Part shown: piece by piece, positions 1 through 6,556 of the stretch
Layout: the number at the start of each line of letters is the position of its first letter
Position numbering within the stretch: position 1 is the stretch's first letter
NCBI GenBank assembly: GCA_023398855.1
Contig: JAEWRS010000477.1
Span: 1 to 16,620, forward strand
Reading direction: 5' to 3'
DNA length: 16,620 bases
Source: Bacillota bacterium
Lineage (GTDB): Bacteria; Bacillota; Clostridia; Lachnospirales; Lachnospiraceae
Position numbers and translations under genes: made by a program
Notes under the pieces: generated by a model
The model's input: the letters and a program-made list of their open reading frames with translations, nothing else
Told to the model about the DNA's origin: nothing
Database searches by the model: none

Positions 1-1134
1 GGCACGGGTGGAAAGCTGTCCCATATCAGAGGTTCCATAATCCGTCTCCAGATGCAGGTAAGGAATATTCTTTTCCTTTAAGAATGTTTTCACCGTATAT
101 GATTCTACCGCATATGTATGGCAGGCCTGGAGAGTCATCTCCACCACGCCGTCTACTTTAAACTGGTCACACAGACGGCCCAAAAGTTCAAACCGGTTTG
201 GATTAGGTGTCATGACGGAGCAGCCAATATTCAGATAATGGTCTGCTATGTTGGTTATGGGATCTCCCTCTTCCCGGCATTGACGGTCCATTTGCTTAGC
301 GCCCGTGCAGTTTTCAAAGACAACCACAACAGCGCCTGCATCCTCAATTACCTTTACTACCTTTTCCGTTACTCCTCCCATAGGACAGCCCGTAATCAAG
401 ATACGGGGGGCATGTTCCGGAACCGGCCGTTCTCCATTGTGATAAGCCTCCTTGATACTGTCAATGGCATTCTGAATTTCTTCTACTTTTTCCTGCCAGT
501 TAAATTTATACTGAGCCCCAAAGAGAATCTGAAGCTGCCTTAAACCGCTGATGGGAGGTGGACACATGGTACTGAGTTCATATACTTCCTTCAAAAGCCT
601 GCGTTCCAAATTGCGCTTGCGAATAGCCTCTTTCAGCATTTCATCTGTAATTGTAACCCCGAAATCCTTTTCCACACGCTCAATAAGCCTTACTATTTCC
701 CCACGCCAAAGAGCTTTGGCTTCGGCAGTCGTCTGACGGTGGGGAAGCTCCAGAATGTGGACATTCTTGATCTGTCCCAAAAGTTCATACATTTTCACTT
801 TGCCGTCACAGGTGGTTTCACCCACCACCAGATCAGAAAAATACATGTAAGGACATTTGTCCGTAATGGCAAAACCGTAGCTGGATTTGATGAGAGGACA
901 TAGGTTGGCAGGCAGCACCTTCTCTGCCTCAGGTATGGTCTCGTCACTGGTAGAACATAGGCTCACGCACGCCAAATCCGCAGCCATAAAAATCTCCAAA
1001 GGAGTATAGGTGCAGAACTGGCCCACCACTCCCCTTCCTGAATCCTTTAGTTTCTTCATTGCGAGAAACCCGTTTTTTCTTGCTTCTGCAAAACTGTCAA
1101 ATATCATGGGTAATTCCGTATTTTTCTGAACCAT
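1..1134 (-). CDS. YjiM-like double-cubane-cluster reductase / 2-hydroxyacyl-CoA dehydratase family protein (3' end cut by window)
   Basis: I translated 378 codons from ATG 1132-1134 to base 1. The protein matches my memory of E. coli YjiM almost from end to end, with shared blocks such as LPxIFDxFxEAR near residues 8-19, SLCSTSDETI (58-67), NLCPLIKSSYGF (77-88), SDLVVGETTCDGK (100-112), LITGCPMGG (246-254), ENCTGAK (274-280) and QACHTYAVES (336-345). YjiM has about 383 residues, so only a handful are missing on the left. Cysteines at 41, 79, 94, 109, 250, 276, 305 and 338 could ligate an iron-sulfur cluster. The family (HgdB/HgdD-like, double-cubane-cluster proteins) carries out ATP-driven low-potential reductions with a HgdC/YjiL-type activator. 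The substrate here is unknown and no activator is visible in the window. The start is uncertain: in-frame ATGs at 1204-1206, 1174-1176 and 1105-1107 also exist, and none has a well-spaced ribosome binding site. Confidence 0.85.
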   Translation of the reverse strand, partial: MVQKNTELPMIFDSFAEARKNGFLAMKKLKDSGRGVVGQFCTYTPLEIFMAADLACVSLCSTSDETIPEAEKVLPANLCPLIKSSYGFAITDKCPYMYFSDLVVGETTCDGKVKMYELLGQIKNVHILELPHRQTTAEAKALWRGEIVRLIERVEKDFGVTITDEMLKEAIRKRNLERRLLKEVYELSTMCPPPISGLRQLQILFGAQYKFNWQEKVEEIQNAIDSIKEAYHNGERPVPEHAPRILITGCPMGGVTEKVVKVIEDAGAVVVVFENCTGAKQMDRQCREEGDPITNIADHYLNIGCSVMTPNPNRFELLGRLCDQFKVDGVVEMTLQACHTYAVESYTVKTFLKEKNIPYLHLETDYGTSDMGQLSTRA

Positions 1135-1172
1135 AGCTGTGTTGTATGATAGATCCTGAAAGAGATCATCAT
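1104..1172 (-). CDS. possible 22-codon upstream ORF coupled to the YjiM-like gene
   Basis: A short frame begins ATG ATG at 1172, about 4-7 bases after AAAGGA, the only decent ribosome binding site in this region. It runs 22 codons (MMISFRIYHTTQLW at its front) and stops at TGA 1104-1106. That TGA overlaps, as ATGA, the in-frame ATG 1105-1107 of the YjiM-like gene, a typical arrangement for translational coupling. It might be a leader peptide, or chance inside the true N-terminal region of the reductase. No homologue is known to me. Confidence 0.25.
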   Translation of the reverse strand: MMISFRIYHTTQLWFRKIRNYP

Positions 1173-1208
1173 ACATTCCTTTCTTTTTATTTTCACTATC
1201 ATACATTC
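1143..1208. repeat. three copies of TGTATGAT, operator-like, before the YjiM-like gene
   Basis: ATCATACATTC occurs at 1168-1178 and again at 1198-1208, exactly 30 bp apart (about three helical turns). The inverted form TGTATGAT lies at 1143-1150 and pairs perfectly with 1168-1175 across a 17-base gap. Such an array could bind a regulator, or form an RNA hairpin that hides the upstream ATGs. The regulator is unknown. Confidence 0.4.
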
Positions 1209-1297
1209 AGATGCTGTGGATTTGTCTTTTTGTAATAACATCACAAGACAGAGTATCATGTCACTGCTTTATCTGAAAAGTAAATTAGTCGGTTGGA

Positions 1298-1333
1298 CCG
1301 GTGCCTTATGGCTCCGGAGCAGGAGCTCCTGCT
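1298..1333. other. two abutting hairpins behind gntR (possible weak terminator or RNA-stabilising structure)
   Basis: On the minus strand, a perfect 16-bp palindrome (1318-1333, AGCAGG/CCTGCT with an AGCT loop) overlaps the last bases of the gntR stop codon. It is followed without a gap by CCGGAGCC-ATAA-GGCACCGG (1298-1317), a stem with one A-A mismatch. No U-run follows, so this is not a standard intrinsic terminator. It may protect the 3' end of the operon transcript or reduce read-through into the YjiM-like gene. Confidence 0.45.
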
Positions 1334-2006
1334 AAGTAGTAATCTCAATAACCTTTTCAAATGGGTTGTTAAATTCCCTGATATACACCACCGGAGTACC
1401 GTTTTTGCTTACAATAATGCTTTCAACCATGATAATGGGGGTATTCAGCTTAACATGAAGCAGATTAATATATTTTACAGGCACAGTTATGGGCAGAAAT
1501 TTTTGTGTGACCGAGCCTTGGTCAAGGTATCCTTTTAAATCCAAAAGTTTATTTAAGTTATTGTAATCACTGTCATTGATCAGACTTTGTATCAGATAGA
1601 TTTCCTCTACGCTTAAAGGTTTTCCGTTTTTCCGGTTCAGGCGGACGATACGGATCATCCGTTCTCCTGGTCCGATTTCCAGATAAGAAGCCACCGCTTC
1701 GTCGGAAAAACAGGAACTGAAATAAATCACATTGTAATCATAGGTATCATCAAGAGGCTTATTCAGTGTTTCAGCCGATGTGTTTTTTTTCATCAGCCTT
1801 TGGTCCGCGACAAATGTTCCTTTGTTTTTATCTCTGTATAGCACTCCTTCTTCTACCAGTTCATTCAAAGCATTGCGCACAGTCATCCGACTGGCTTTAT
1901 AACGGCCGGCCAGTTCCCGTTCTGAGGCAATAGGGGTATTGACAGACACATCCTTAATTTCTTCCATTAGGTCCTGTTTAATTTTCTGATATCTCGGAGC
2001 CCCCAT
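1332..2006 (-). CDS. GntR-family (HutC subfamily) transcriptional regulator of the beta-glucoside PTS operon
   Basis: This is a 224-residue DNA-binding regulator. The N-terminal winged helix-turn-helix covers roughly residues 5-66 (SERELAGRYKASRMTVRNAL at 28-47, then a wing ending GTFVA). Residues about 90-220 are a UTRA effector-binding domain of the HutC type, which usually senses a sugar phosphate or similar metabolite. I chose ATG 2004-2006 because AGAGGTGA lies 4 bases upstream at 2011-2018; an ATG 21 bases further out has no such site. The gene is last in the operon, 72 bases after the DUF3284 gene. HutC-type GntR proteins such as NagR/DasR bind sites close to TGGTCTAGACCA, and such a palindrome stands at the operon promoter (5964-5977). 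Autoregulation and repression of the operon are therefore likely, but inferred. Confidence 0.9.
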   Translation of the reverse strand: MGAPRYQKIKQDLMEEIKDVSVNTPIASERELAGRYKASRMTVRNALNELVEEGVLYRDKNKGTFVADQRLMKKNTSAETLNKPLDDTYDYNVIYFSSCFSDEAVASYLEIGPGERMIRIVRLNRKNGKPLSVEEIYLIQSLINDSDYNNLNKLLDLKGYLDQGSVTQKFLPITVPVKYINLLHVKLNTPIIMVESIIVSKNGTPVVYIREFNNPFEKVIEITT

Positions 2007-2010
2007 TGAA

Positions 2011-2018
2011 TCACCTCT
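2011..2018 (-). promoter_or_regulatory. ribosome binding site that fixes the gntR start
   Basis: AGAGGTGA on the minus strand is followed by TTCA and then ATG 2004-2006. It favours this ATG over the one at 2025-2027. Confidence 0.75.
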
Positions 2019-2078
2019 TATCCCCATTCATTCTCTTTTGCTTCCAAAAGGCCGACTCCAGAATAGATACGTAACGCC

Positions 2079-2525
2079 TCAGCCCGTTTTTTTTGTGCGG
2101 ATAAAACTTTCCATGGACAAAAGCATCCTGGAAATTCTCTTTTTTGAACTTCTTTGGTAAAGCCAGGAGACAATCTTATAATTTAAGGAACCGGAAGTAC
2201 TGTCACCCTTAAATCTCTCCCTGTAGTGTACCACAATGTTTCCGTCTTTGCTATCTTGGATCTCATAAAAAATAACATTCGTACCTTGGGAGGAACAAAA
2301 GTCAGCTTCATAGCAGGTGGGGGAAACAAATTGCTTAATCACCACATCCACATGGCTTTCCTGCCCCATTTTATTTTTTATCCTCTTTTTATAGGAATAT
2401 CCAGAATAAATCTGGTCCGGATCCACCTTTTCTCCTGTGGCCTGGCTGATATCATAGGCCACCGAGGACGCCAGTGCATGAAAAAATTCCGTTGCCTCTA
2501 CATTCAGCTTCTGACTTACTTCCAT
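2079..2525 (-). CDS. DUF3284 domain protein of the PTS operon
   Basis: A 148-residue soluble protein with no signal peptide or membrane helix. It resembles the DUF3284 family as I remember it: an N-terminal EVSQKLNVEATEFFHAL segment, then DISQATGEKVDPDQI (24-38), YSYKKRIKNKMGQ (43-55) and a basic tail with YQRSSKKRISRML. Genes of this family are repeatedly found beside lactose/cellobiose-type PTS genes in Firmicutes. Their biochemical function is not established; the fold may be a START-like lipid or ligand-binding shape, but I cannot show that from sequence. It begins 19 bases after the GH1 stop, with TAGGAGAG as ribosome binding site, so it is certainly co-transcribed. A role in sugar uptake or its control is inferred from position only. 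Confidence 0.85.
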   Translation of the reverse strand: MEVSQKLNVEATEFFHALASSVAYDISQATGEKVDPDQIYSGYSYKKRIKNKMGQESHVDVVIKQFVSPTCYEADFCSSQGTNVIFYEIQDSKDGNIVVHYRERFKGDSTSGSLNYKIVSWLYQRSSKKRISRMLLSMESFIRTKKTG

Positions 2526-2544
2526 ACTTCTCTCCTATTTACTC

Positions 2545-3927
2545 CTACTCAAAGCCATTGTTTTGAAGCAGCTCCTGATACCAGCGGCCTGATTTTTTAA
2601 TAGTCCGCTTCTGTGTTTCCAAATCCAGCTCCACAAGCCCATAACGGTTCTTGTAGGCATTGAGCCACGACCAGCAGTCCAAAAAGGTCCATACATGATA
2701 GCCGATGCAGTTACTTCCTTCTTCCAACCCCTTGTGCAGCCAGCTCAGATGCTCCTTATAAAATTCAATGCGGTAATCATCCTCTATGATACCGTCTTTC
2801 TTAAAACGTTCCTCATGCTCCACACCCATCCCGTTTTCAGTAACCATCCATTCAATATTTCCATAATTATCACGGATGTTAAGGGCAATATCATATAAGC
2901 CTTTGGGATAGATTTCCCAGCCCCGGTAAGGATTCATCTGCCTGCCGGGCATATCATAGAGGTCAAAATAGTATTCCGGAGTAAACGGAGCAGCCGGATT
3001 AGGGATACTGGCCTTTGCGCAGACCCGGAATGGATGGTAATAGTTCACACCTAAAAAATCCACTGTGTTCTTACGTATGATCTCCAGATCATCTGGTGCA
3101 GCTTCCGGTAATATCCCGTGTTCTTTTAAAAGACCCACCAGCTCCTGGTCATAGATCCCTTTTACCGATGGATCCAGAAAGCTTTTATTCTGAAACAGCT
3201 CCGCAAGCTTTGCTGCCTTCTCATCTTCCGGATGGGAGCTTCTTGGATAAGCCGGTGTCAGATTCAGGACGATCCCGATCTTTCCATCTCTATTCACAGA
3301 ATGGTATTCCCTTATTGCCAGGGCACTGGCAAGTGCCGTGTGATAAGCCACGGCTGCCGCTGCTTTGGGATCTACCTTACATGGATAGTGGAAGCACTGG
3401 AGGTATCCGCACTCCACATGGACGATGGGTTCATTAAAGGTAAACCAGCGCTTGACTAAATCCCCAAACAGTCTAAAGCAGGTCCCTGCATATTCCTTGT
3501 AATAATCCACCACCCTTCTGTTCTCCCAGCCTCCCAGCTCCTGAAGCTTAGCCGGCATGTCAAAATGGTACAAATTCACAAAGGGCTCAATGCCCTGTTC
3601 CTTTAATTCCAGAAACAGGCTGCGGTAAAACTCTACGGCTTTTTCATTTATTTCCCCAAACCCCTGGGGAAACAGACGGGACCAGCTGATGGATGTCCGG
3701 AAAGAATTATGACCGGTCTGCTTCATTAATTGTATGTCCTTTTTATAATTCTGGTAAAAAGAAGAAGTGACTTCCGGGCCAATACCTCCATGGAATTTAA
3801 AAGGCTCTTCCTCGTACCAAAGATCCCAGATATTTTTTCCTCTGCAATCATCCTTTGTACTTCCTTCGCATTGTACGGCACTGGCAGCGCTGCCAAAGTA
3901 AAATCCTTCTGGAAATTTAATTCTCAT
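2545..3927 (-). CDS. glycoside hydrolase family 1, probable 6-phospho-beta-glucosidase
   Basis: This 460-residue enzyme should cleave the phosphorylated beta-glucoside delivered by the PTS to glucose-6-phosphate and an aglycone or glucose. The GH1 TIM barrel shows the N-terminal signature FYFGSAASAVQCEG (9-22), the acid/base glutamate in TFNEP (E166) and the nucleophile in VTENG (E364). The phosphate-binding loop near the C-terminus reads SWLNAYKNRYG (420-430). Ser420, where plain beta-glucosidases have Glu, and Tyr429 agree with a phospho-enzyme. The residue aligned with the conserved lysine of LacG/BglA is Asn427, with Lys426 next to it. No signal peptide is present, so it acts in the cytoplasm. 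AAGGAGGT precedes the ATG. The gene lies 11 bases after the 49-residue ORF and upstream of the DUF3284 gene. Exact substrate (cellobiose-P, salicin-P, gentiobiose-P) is not decided. Confidence 0.92.
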   Translation of the reverse strand: MRIKFPEGFYFGSAASAVQCEGSTKDDCRGKNIWDLWYEEEPFKFHGGIGPEVTSSFYQNYKKDIQLMKQTGHNSFRTSISWSRLFPQGFGEINEKAVEFYRSLFLELKEQGIEPFVNLYHFDMPAKLQELGGWENRRVVDYYKEYAGTCFRLFGDLVKRWFTFNEPIVHVECGYLQCFHYPCKVDPKAAAAVAYHTALASALAIREYHSVNRDGKIGIVLNLTPAYPRSSHPEDEKAAKLAELFQNKSFLDPSVKGIYDQELVGLLKEHGILPEAAPDDLEIIRKNTVDFLGVNYYHPFRVCAKASIPNPAAPFTPEYYFDLYDMPGRQMNPYRGWEIYPKGLYDIALNIRDNYGNIEWMVTENGMGVEHEERFKKDGIIEDDYRIEFYKEHLSWLHKGLEEGSNCIGYHVWTFLDCWSWLNAYKNRYGLVELDLETQKRTIKKSGRWYQELLQNNGFE

Positions 3928-3938
3928 ACCATACCTCC

Positions 3939-4088
3939 TTATTCCTTTTTTTTCTTTATGAGCATCACTGTCCCCAGCAGTATCAATGCCAGGCCAGCCG
4001 TCATATACATGACAGAGGCCGGAAGCTGGGGGGACACAGTAATGAGCAGACAGCCTATTGCAATTAAAAATATAGTCCAGCTTTTCAT
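3939..4088 (-). CDS. 49-residue membrane protein with two predicted helices, unrecognised
   Basis: ATG 4086-4088 opens a 49-codon frame ending TAA at 3939-3941. Residues about 4-18 (WTIFLIAIGCLLITV) and 27-45 (MYMTAGLALILLGTVMLI) are strongly hydrophobic. A short PQLPAS turn separates them, and the tail is KKKKE. This gives a hairpin membrane protein, probably with its C-terminus in the cytoplasm by the positive-inside rule. The ribosome binding site is weaker than its neighbours' (AAGGTAGG, about 11 bases away). The stop codon lies against the AAGGAGGT of the GH1 gene, so coupled translation is plausible. It fills an otherwise empty gap between EIIC and GH1 in a tight operon. It may assist or regulate the permease, but no function is known to me. 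A fortuitous frame is possible, though the hydrophobic pattern argues for coding. Confidence 0.6.
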   Translation of the reverse strand: MKSWTIFLIAIGCLLITVSPQLPASVMYMTAGLALILLGTVMLIKKKKE

Positions 4089-4192
4089 GGAAAACTTAAC
4101 CTACCTTCTTTCTGCAGGGAAAAGCCGCCAAATCAGTTCTGTCAGGGCGACCCCTGCGAACTGGTTTGACAGCTCCTGCTTATATGATGCAA

Positions 4193-5581
4193 TTACTCCT
4201 CTTTCATTTTATTTGCCATCATAACAAATGGTGTCCAGATGGCAAAGGAGAGAAACAGATTAAACAACGATACTACTGCTGCCATAAAATTTCCGCCAGT
4301 TGCAAGGAATGCATAGATACCTGCCGGCATTACCCATGGTACAGAAACAAATACAGGGGGAATCAGGCCAATGGCTGTTGCTCCGTATGCAATGGTGGCG
4401 CATACCGGGGGAACGATGAGCCAGGGAATAAGGTATACCGGATTTAATACAATAGGCATACCAAAGGTAATCGGTTCGTTGATATTAAATACCCCCATTG
4501 GCCAGGACAGCTTTGCAATGGCCCTCTGATCCTCTCTCTTAGAAAACAGGAAGATGGCAATGATCAGTCCTAAGGTGATGCCGGAGCCTCCCATCTGGCA
4601 GTAGGCATCAAAGGAGCCGCGGGTCCACAGGTAAGGAAGGTTGGCTGTACTCTGGCCGGCTGTAAATGCCTCTATGTTCTGGTTTAAAGCTGTCAAATAG
4701 ATTCCGTCCATAATAGGAGCAAGTACGTTGTGTCCATGTAATCCAAAAAACCATAGCAGCTGGATTAAGAACACCATGAGAATCACGCTGAAAAAGCCCT
4801 GGGATAAGCTGAGAAGCGGCCTCTGGATATATTTAAGAACCATTTCATTTATGGTGAAGCCTGTTGCTGTTATGCAGATCTGGGTTAAGATTCCTGCCAC
4901 ATAAATGGCAATTACTCCTGGAATGATTGCTGCAAATGCCTTGTTTACAGCCGGGGGCACGGAATCCGGAAGCTGAATGGTGATCTTCTTCCGCATGAGC
5001 TTTATGTAAATCATGGTACAGATAAACCCCATAATCAATGCAGTAAACAAGCCGCCGGAGCCGGTATATGCGGAACCTAAATACCCCCAGCCACTGACTC
5101 CGTTTAATGCAACACCGCCTTTAGCAGTAGCTGCTACATCAAGTCCAATGCCCTTTAACTGGTCTGCCGCCGACGCCGCAACTCCCGGAAGCTCGTAGCT
5201 GAAGGAAGCGCTTTGTCCCATACAGGTGACCAGGCTTGCAAATGCAATGACTCCGCCTGCAATGGCGTTTACATCATATGTTTTTGATAGGTTATAGCCC
5301 AATGCAAAGACAAATACAAGAGCAAGGATTACAATAGAACCAAAATATACATTGCCGTTAACACTGATGATCGGACTCATGGCCTTTACAAATCCGGTCA
5401 TTCCTGCCTGATTCGGAAGATCTCTTAAAAATACGTTGAGCAAAACTGCGATGGATCCCACCATGGTAATGGGCATAATAGCGATAAATGCGTCGCGAAT
5501 GGCAACCAGATGTTTCTGAGAGCCGATTTTCGCTGCGATTGGCATAAACCTTGCTTCCATGAATGAATTAAATGCACCCAT
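4193..5581 (-). CDS. celB: PTS lactose/cellobiose-family EIIC permease (CelB-like)
   Basis: This is the 462-residue membrane channel that carries a beta-glucoside across the membrane so that EIIB can phosphorylate it. About ten membrane segments are visible, starting with a helix near 29-51. Family hallmarks are FFGLHGHNVLAPIMDGIY (278-295) with His282, and FNINEPITFGMPIVLNP (365-381) with Glu369. These correspond to the sugar-binding His and Glu of ChbC-type permeases. Length is normal (about 430-470). The start ATG has GAGGGAG upstream. It follows EIIB after 54 bases and is followed by a 104-base gap before the 49-residue ORF. Cellobiose is the best guess for the substrate; lactose, chitobiose and aryl-glucosides belong to the same family, but the GH1 partner and the lack of chitobiose genes favour a glucoside. 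Confidence 0.92.
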   Translation of the reverse strand: MGAFNSFMEARFMPIAAKIGSQKHLVAIRDAFIAIMPITMVGSIAVLLNVFLRDLPNQAGMTGFVKAMSPIISVNGNVYFGSIVILALVFVFALGYNLSKTYDVNAIAGGVIAFASLVTCMGQSASFSYELPGVAASAADQLKGIGLDVAATAKGGVALNGVSGWGYLGSAYTGSGGLFTALIMGFICTMIYIKLMRKKITIQLPDSVPPAVNKAFAAIIPGVIAIYVAGILTQICITATGFTINEMVLKYIQRPLLSLSQGFFSVILMVFLIQLLWFFGLHGHNVLAPIMDGIYLTALNQNIEAFTAGQSTANLPYLWTRGSFDAYCQMGGSGITLGLIIAIFLFSKREDQRAIAKLSWPMGVFNINEPITFGMPIVLNPVYLIPWLIVPPVCATIAYGATAIGLIPPVFVSVPWVMPAGIYAFLATGGNFMAAVVSLFNLFLSFAIWTPFVMMANKMKEE

Positions 5582-5635
5582 AACTTTCTCCCTCTTTCAT
5601 TATCCCCTGAATCAATAAAAAGGGGAATTTCTTTT

Positions 5636-5947
5636 TCATACCTTCCCGTTTAATCTCTCCAGTGCCTGATCCAGAACCTTGGCACCATTCATCATGCCAT
5701 AAGCCATCATGTCAATCACCAGCACTGGTTTTTCATTGTTCACTCTCTCATTCATCTTTTTCTCCAGGTAACGAACCTGAGGTCCCAGCAAAATGATATC
5801 TGCCTTTTTTACTTCTTCCAATGATTCCGCATCTCCCACCGCCCATATGGCAGCCTCCACGCCTTTTGCTGATGCTGCATCCTGCATTTTTTTTACCAGC
5901 AGGCTTGTAGACATCCCTGCACAGCAAACTAATAAAATGTGATACAT
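5636..5947 (-). CDS. celA: PTS lactose/cellobiose-family EIIB component (CelA-like)
   Basis: This 103-residue cytoplasmic phosphocarrier takes phosphate from EIIA and passes it to the sugar bound in EIIC. The active-site loop VCCAGMSTSLL (7-17) places the phospho-cysteine at Cys8, aligned with Cys10 of E. coli ChbB; Cys9 replaces the usual Ser or Ala beside it. The motif ADIILLGPQVRY (49-60) is also typical. Length is normal for a stand-alone EIIB. It is the first gene of the operon. AAGGGGGG lies 6 bases from the ATG, and the palindromic operator sits directly behind that ribosome binding site, so its 5' untranslated region is short and contains the operator. Confidence 0.93.
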   Translation of the reverse strand: MYHILLVCCAGMSTSLLVKKMQDAASAKGVEAAIWAVGDAESLEEVKKADIILLGPQVRYLEKKMNERVNNEKPVLVIDMMAYGMMNGAKVLDQALERLNGKV

Positions 5948-5963
5948 CTCACGCCCCCCTTCT

Positions 5964-5977
5964 GTGGTCTAGACCAC
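5964..5977. promoter_or_regulatory. 14-bp palindromic operator, probable GntR site
   Basis: GTGGTCTAGACCAC is a perfect palindrome between the -10 box and the EIIB ribosome binding site. It closely resembles the DasR/NagR (HutC-type GntR) consensus, ACTGGTCTAGACCACT as I remember it. Its position just downstream of the predicted transcription start fits repression by the GntR protein encoded at the end of the operon. I found no second copy in the window. Confidence 0.75.
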
Positions 5978-5990
5978 TTCGTTTACCCAT

Positions 5991-6019
5991 ATATTACTAC
6001 ACCCTATGCAAAAATACAA
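5991..6019 (-). promoter_or_regulatory. sigma-A-like promoter of the PTS/beta-glucosidase operon
   Basis: Minus strand: -35 TTGTAT (6014-6019), a 17-base spacer and -10 TAATAT (5991-5996). The start point would be near 5984, so the palindrome at 5964-5977 lies at about +8 to +21. Confidence 0.7.
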
Positions 6020-6102
6020 GTAAAATCTAAAATCAAAATAATATTTTTATTCAATTATTAAAAACTTTGACTATTAATTGTCATTTTTCTTGCCATTATG
6101 TC

Positions 6103-6148
6103 AATAAAAATGCAGCACAACTGACTTTTTCAGTCAATTCTGCTGCAT
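6103..6148 (-). terminator. intrinsic terminator of the EIIA gene
   Basis: ATGCAGCA (6110-6117) and TGCTGCAT (6141-6148) form a perfect 8-bp outer stem. An inner ACTGA/TCAGT stem lies within it. On the minus strand the hairpin runs into TTTTTATT. It lies 46 bases after the EIIA stop and separates EIIA from the operon promoter. Confidence 0.8.
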
Positions 6149-6193
6149 CCGGCCAACCACTGCATAGGCATCTATTCAGGCTTCTATCACATA

Positions 6194-6523
6194 TTATTCA
6201 ATCTTATCCTTCAACTCTTTGATCATCCGGTATAGGTTCAATACTTCTGCTGCCTGGTCCTTCGCCATCATTGCCATGGTTAAATGATCCTGCGCATGTA
6301 CCAGAATAATATTCACTTCAACAGGATTACCCTGTGCCTCCTGCTGGATTAATTCTATTTGAGACTGATGGGCAGACCTCATCTCCCCTTCCGCCTCTTT
6401 TAAGTATTTCTCCGCTTCCTCAAAGTTAAAGCTCCTGGCAGACTCCATTGCCATCATGGAAAACGATTTTGAATTTCCTGCATTCATAATGAGCTGAAAC
6501 GCTACTGCATAATTCTCATCCAT
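6194..6523 (-). CDS. celC: PTS lactose/cellobiose-family EIIA component
   Basis: This 109-residue helical phosphocarrier accepts phosphate from HPr and hands it to EIIB. The active-site segment VHAQDHLTMAM begins at residue 75. His76 aligns with phospho-His78 of lactococcal EIIA-Lac, and Asp79 with the metal-binding aspartate of the trimer. The length and the GNSKS(F)SMMAMESA region near 16-29 are typical. AGGGGGAG lies 6 bases before the ATG. Unlike the other PTS genes it has its own promoter (6557-6585) and its own terminator. The operator palindrome is not repeated in front of it, so it may be made constitutively and might serve several lactose/cellobiose-type permeases. Confidence 0.93.
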   Translation of the reverse strand: MDENYAVAFQLIMNAGNSKSFSMMAMESARSFNFEEAEKYLKEAEGEMRSAHQSQIELIQQEAQGNPVEVNIILVHAQDHLTMAMMAKDQAAEVLNLYRMIKELKDKIE

Positions 6524-6556
6524 ATCAAACTCCCCCTGTACATAAATTTTCCCTAT

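Noticed and set aside
118..543. 141-codon plus-strand frame and the next one at 551-736
   Set aside because: They lie antisense to the YjiM-like gene, which has clear homology, and have no ribosome binding site.
1226..1260. TTGTGA-N5-TTACAA dyad on the minus strand before the YjiM-like gene, like a Rex or CRP site
   Set aside because: The spacing is 5 rather than the 6 expected for an 18-bp Rex site, and the two arms differ; too weak to call.
5603..5626. TCCCC/GGGGA stem between EIIB and EIIC
   Set aside because: Only 5 bp with a 14-base loop and no U-run in the right place; not a credible attenuator.
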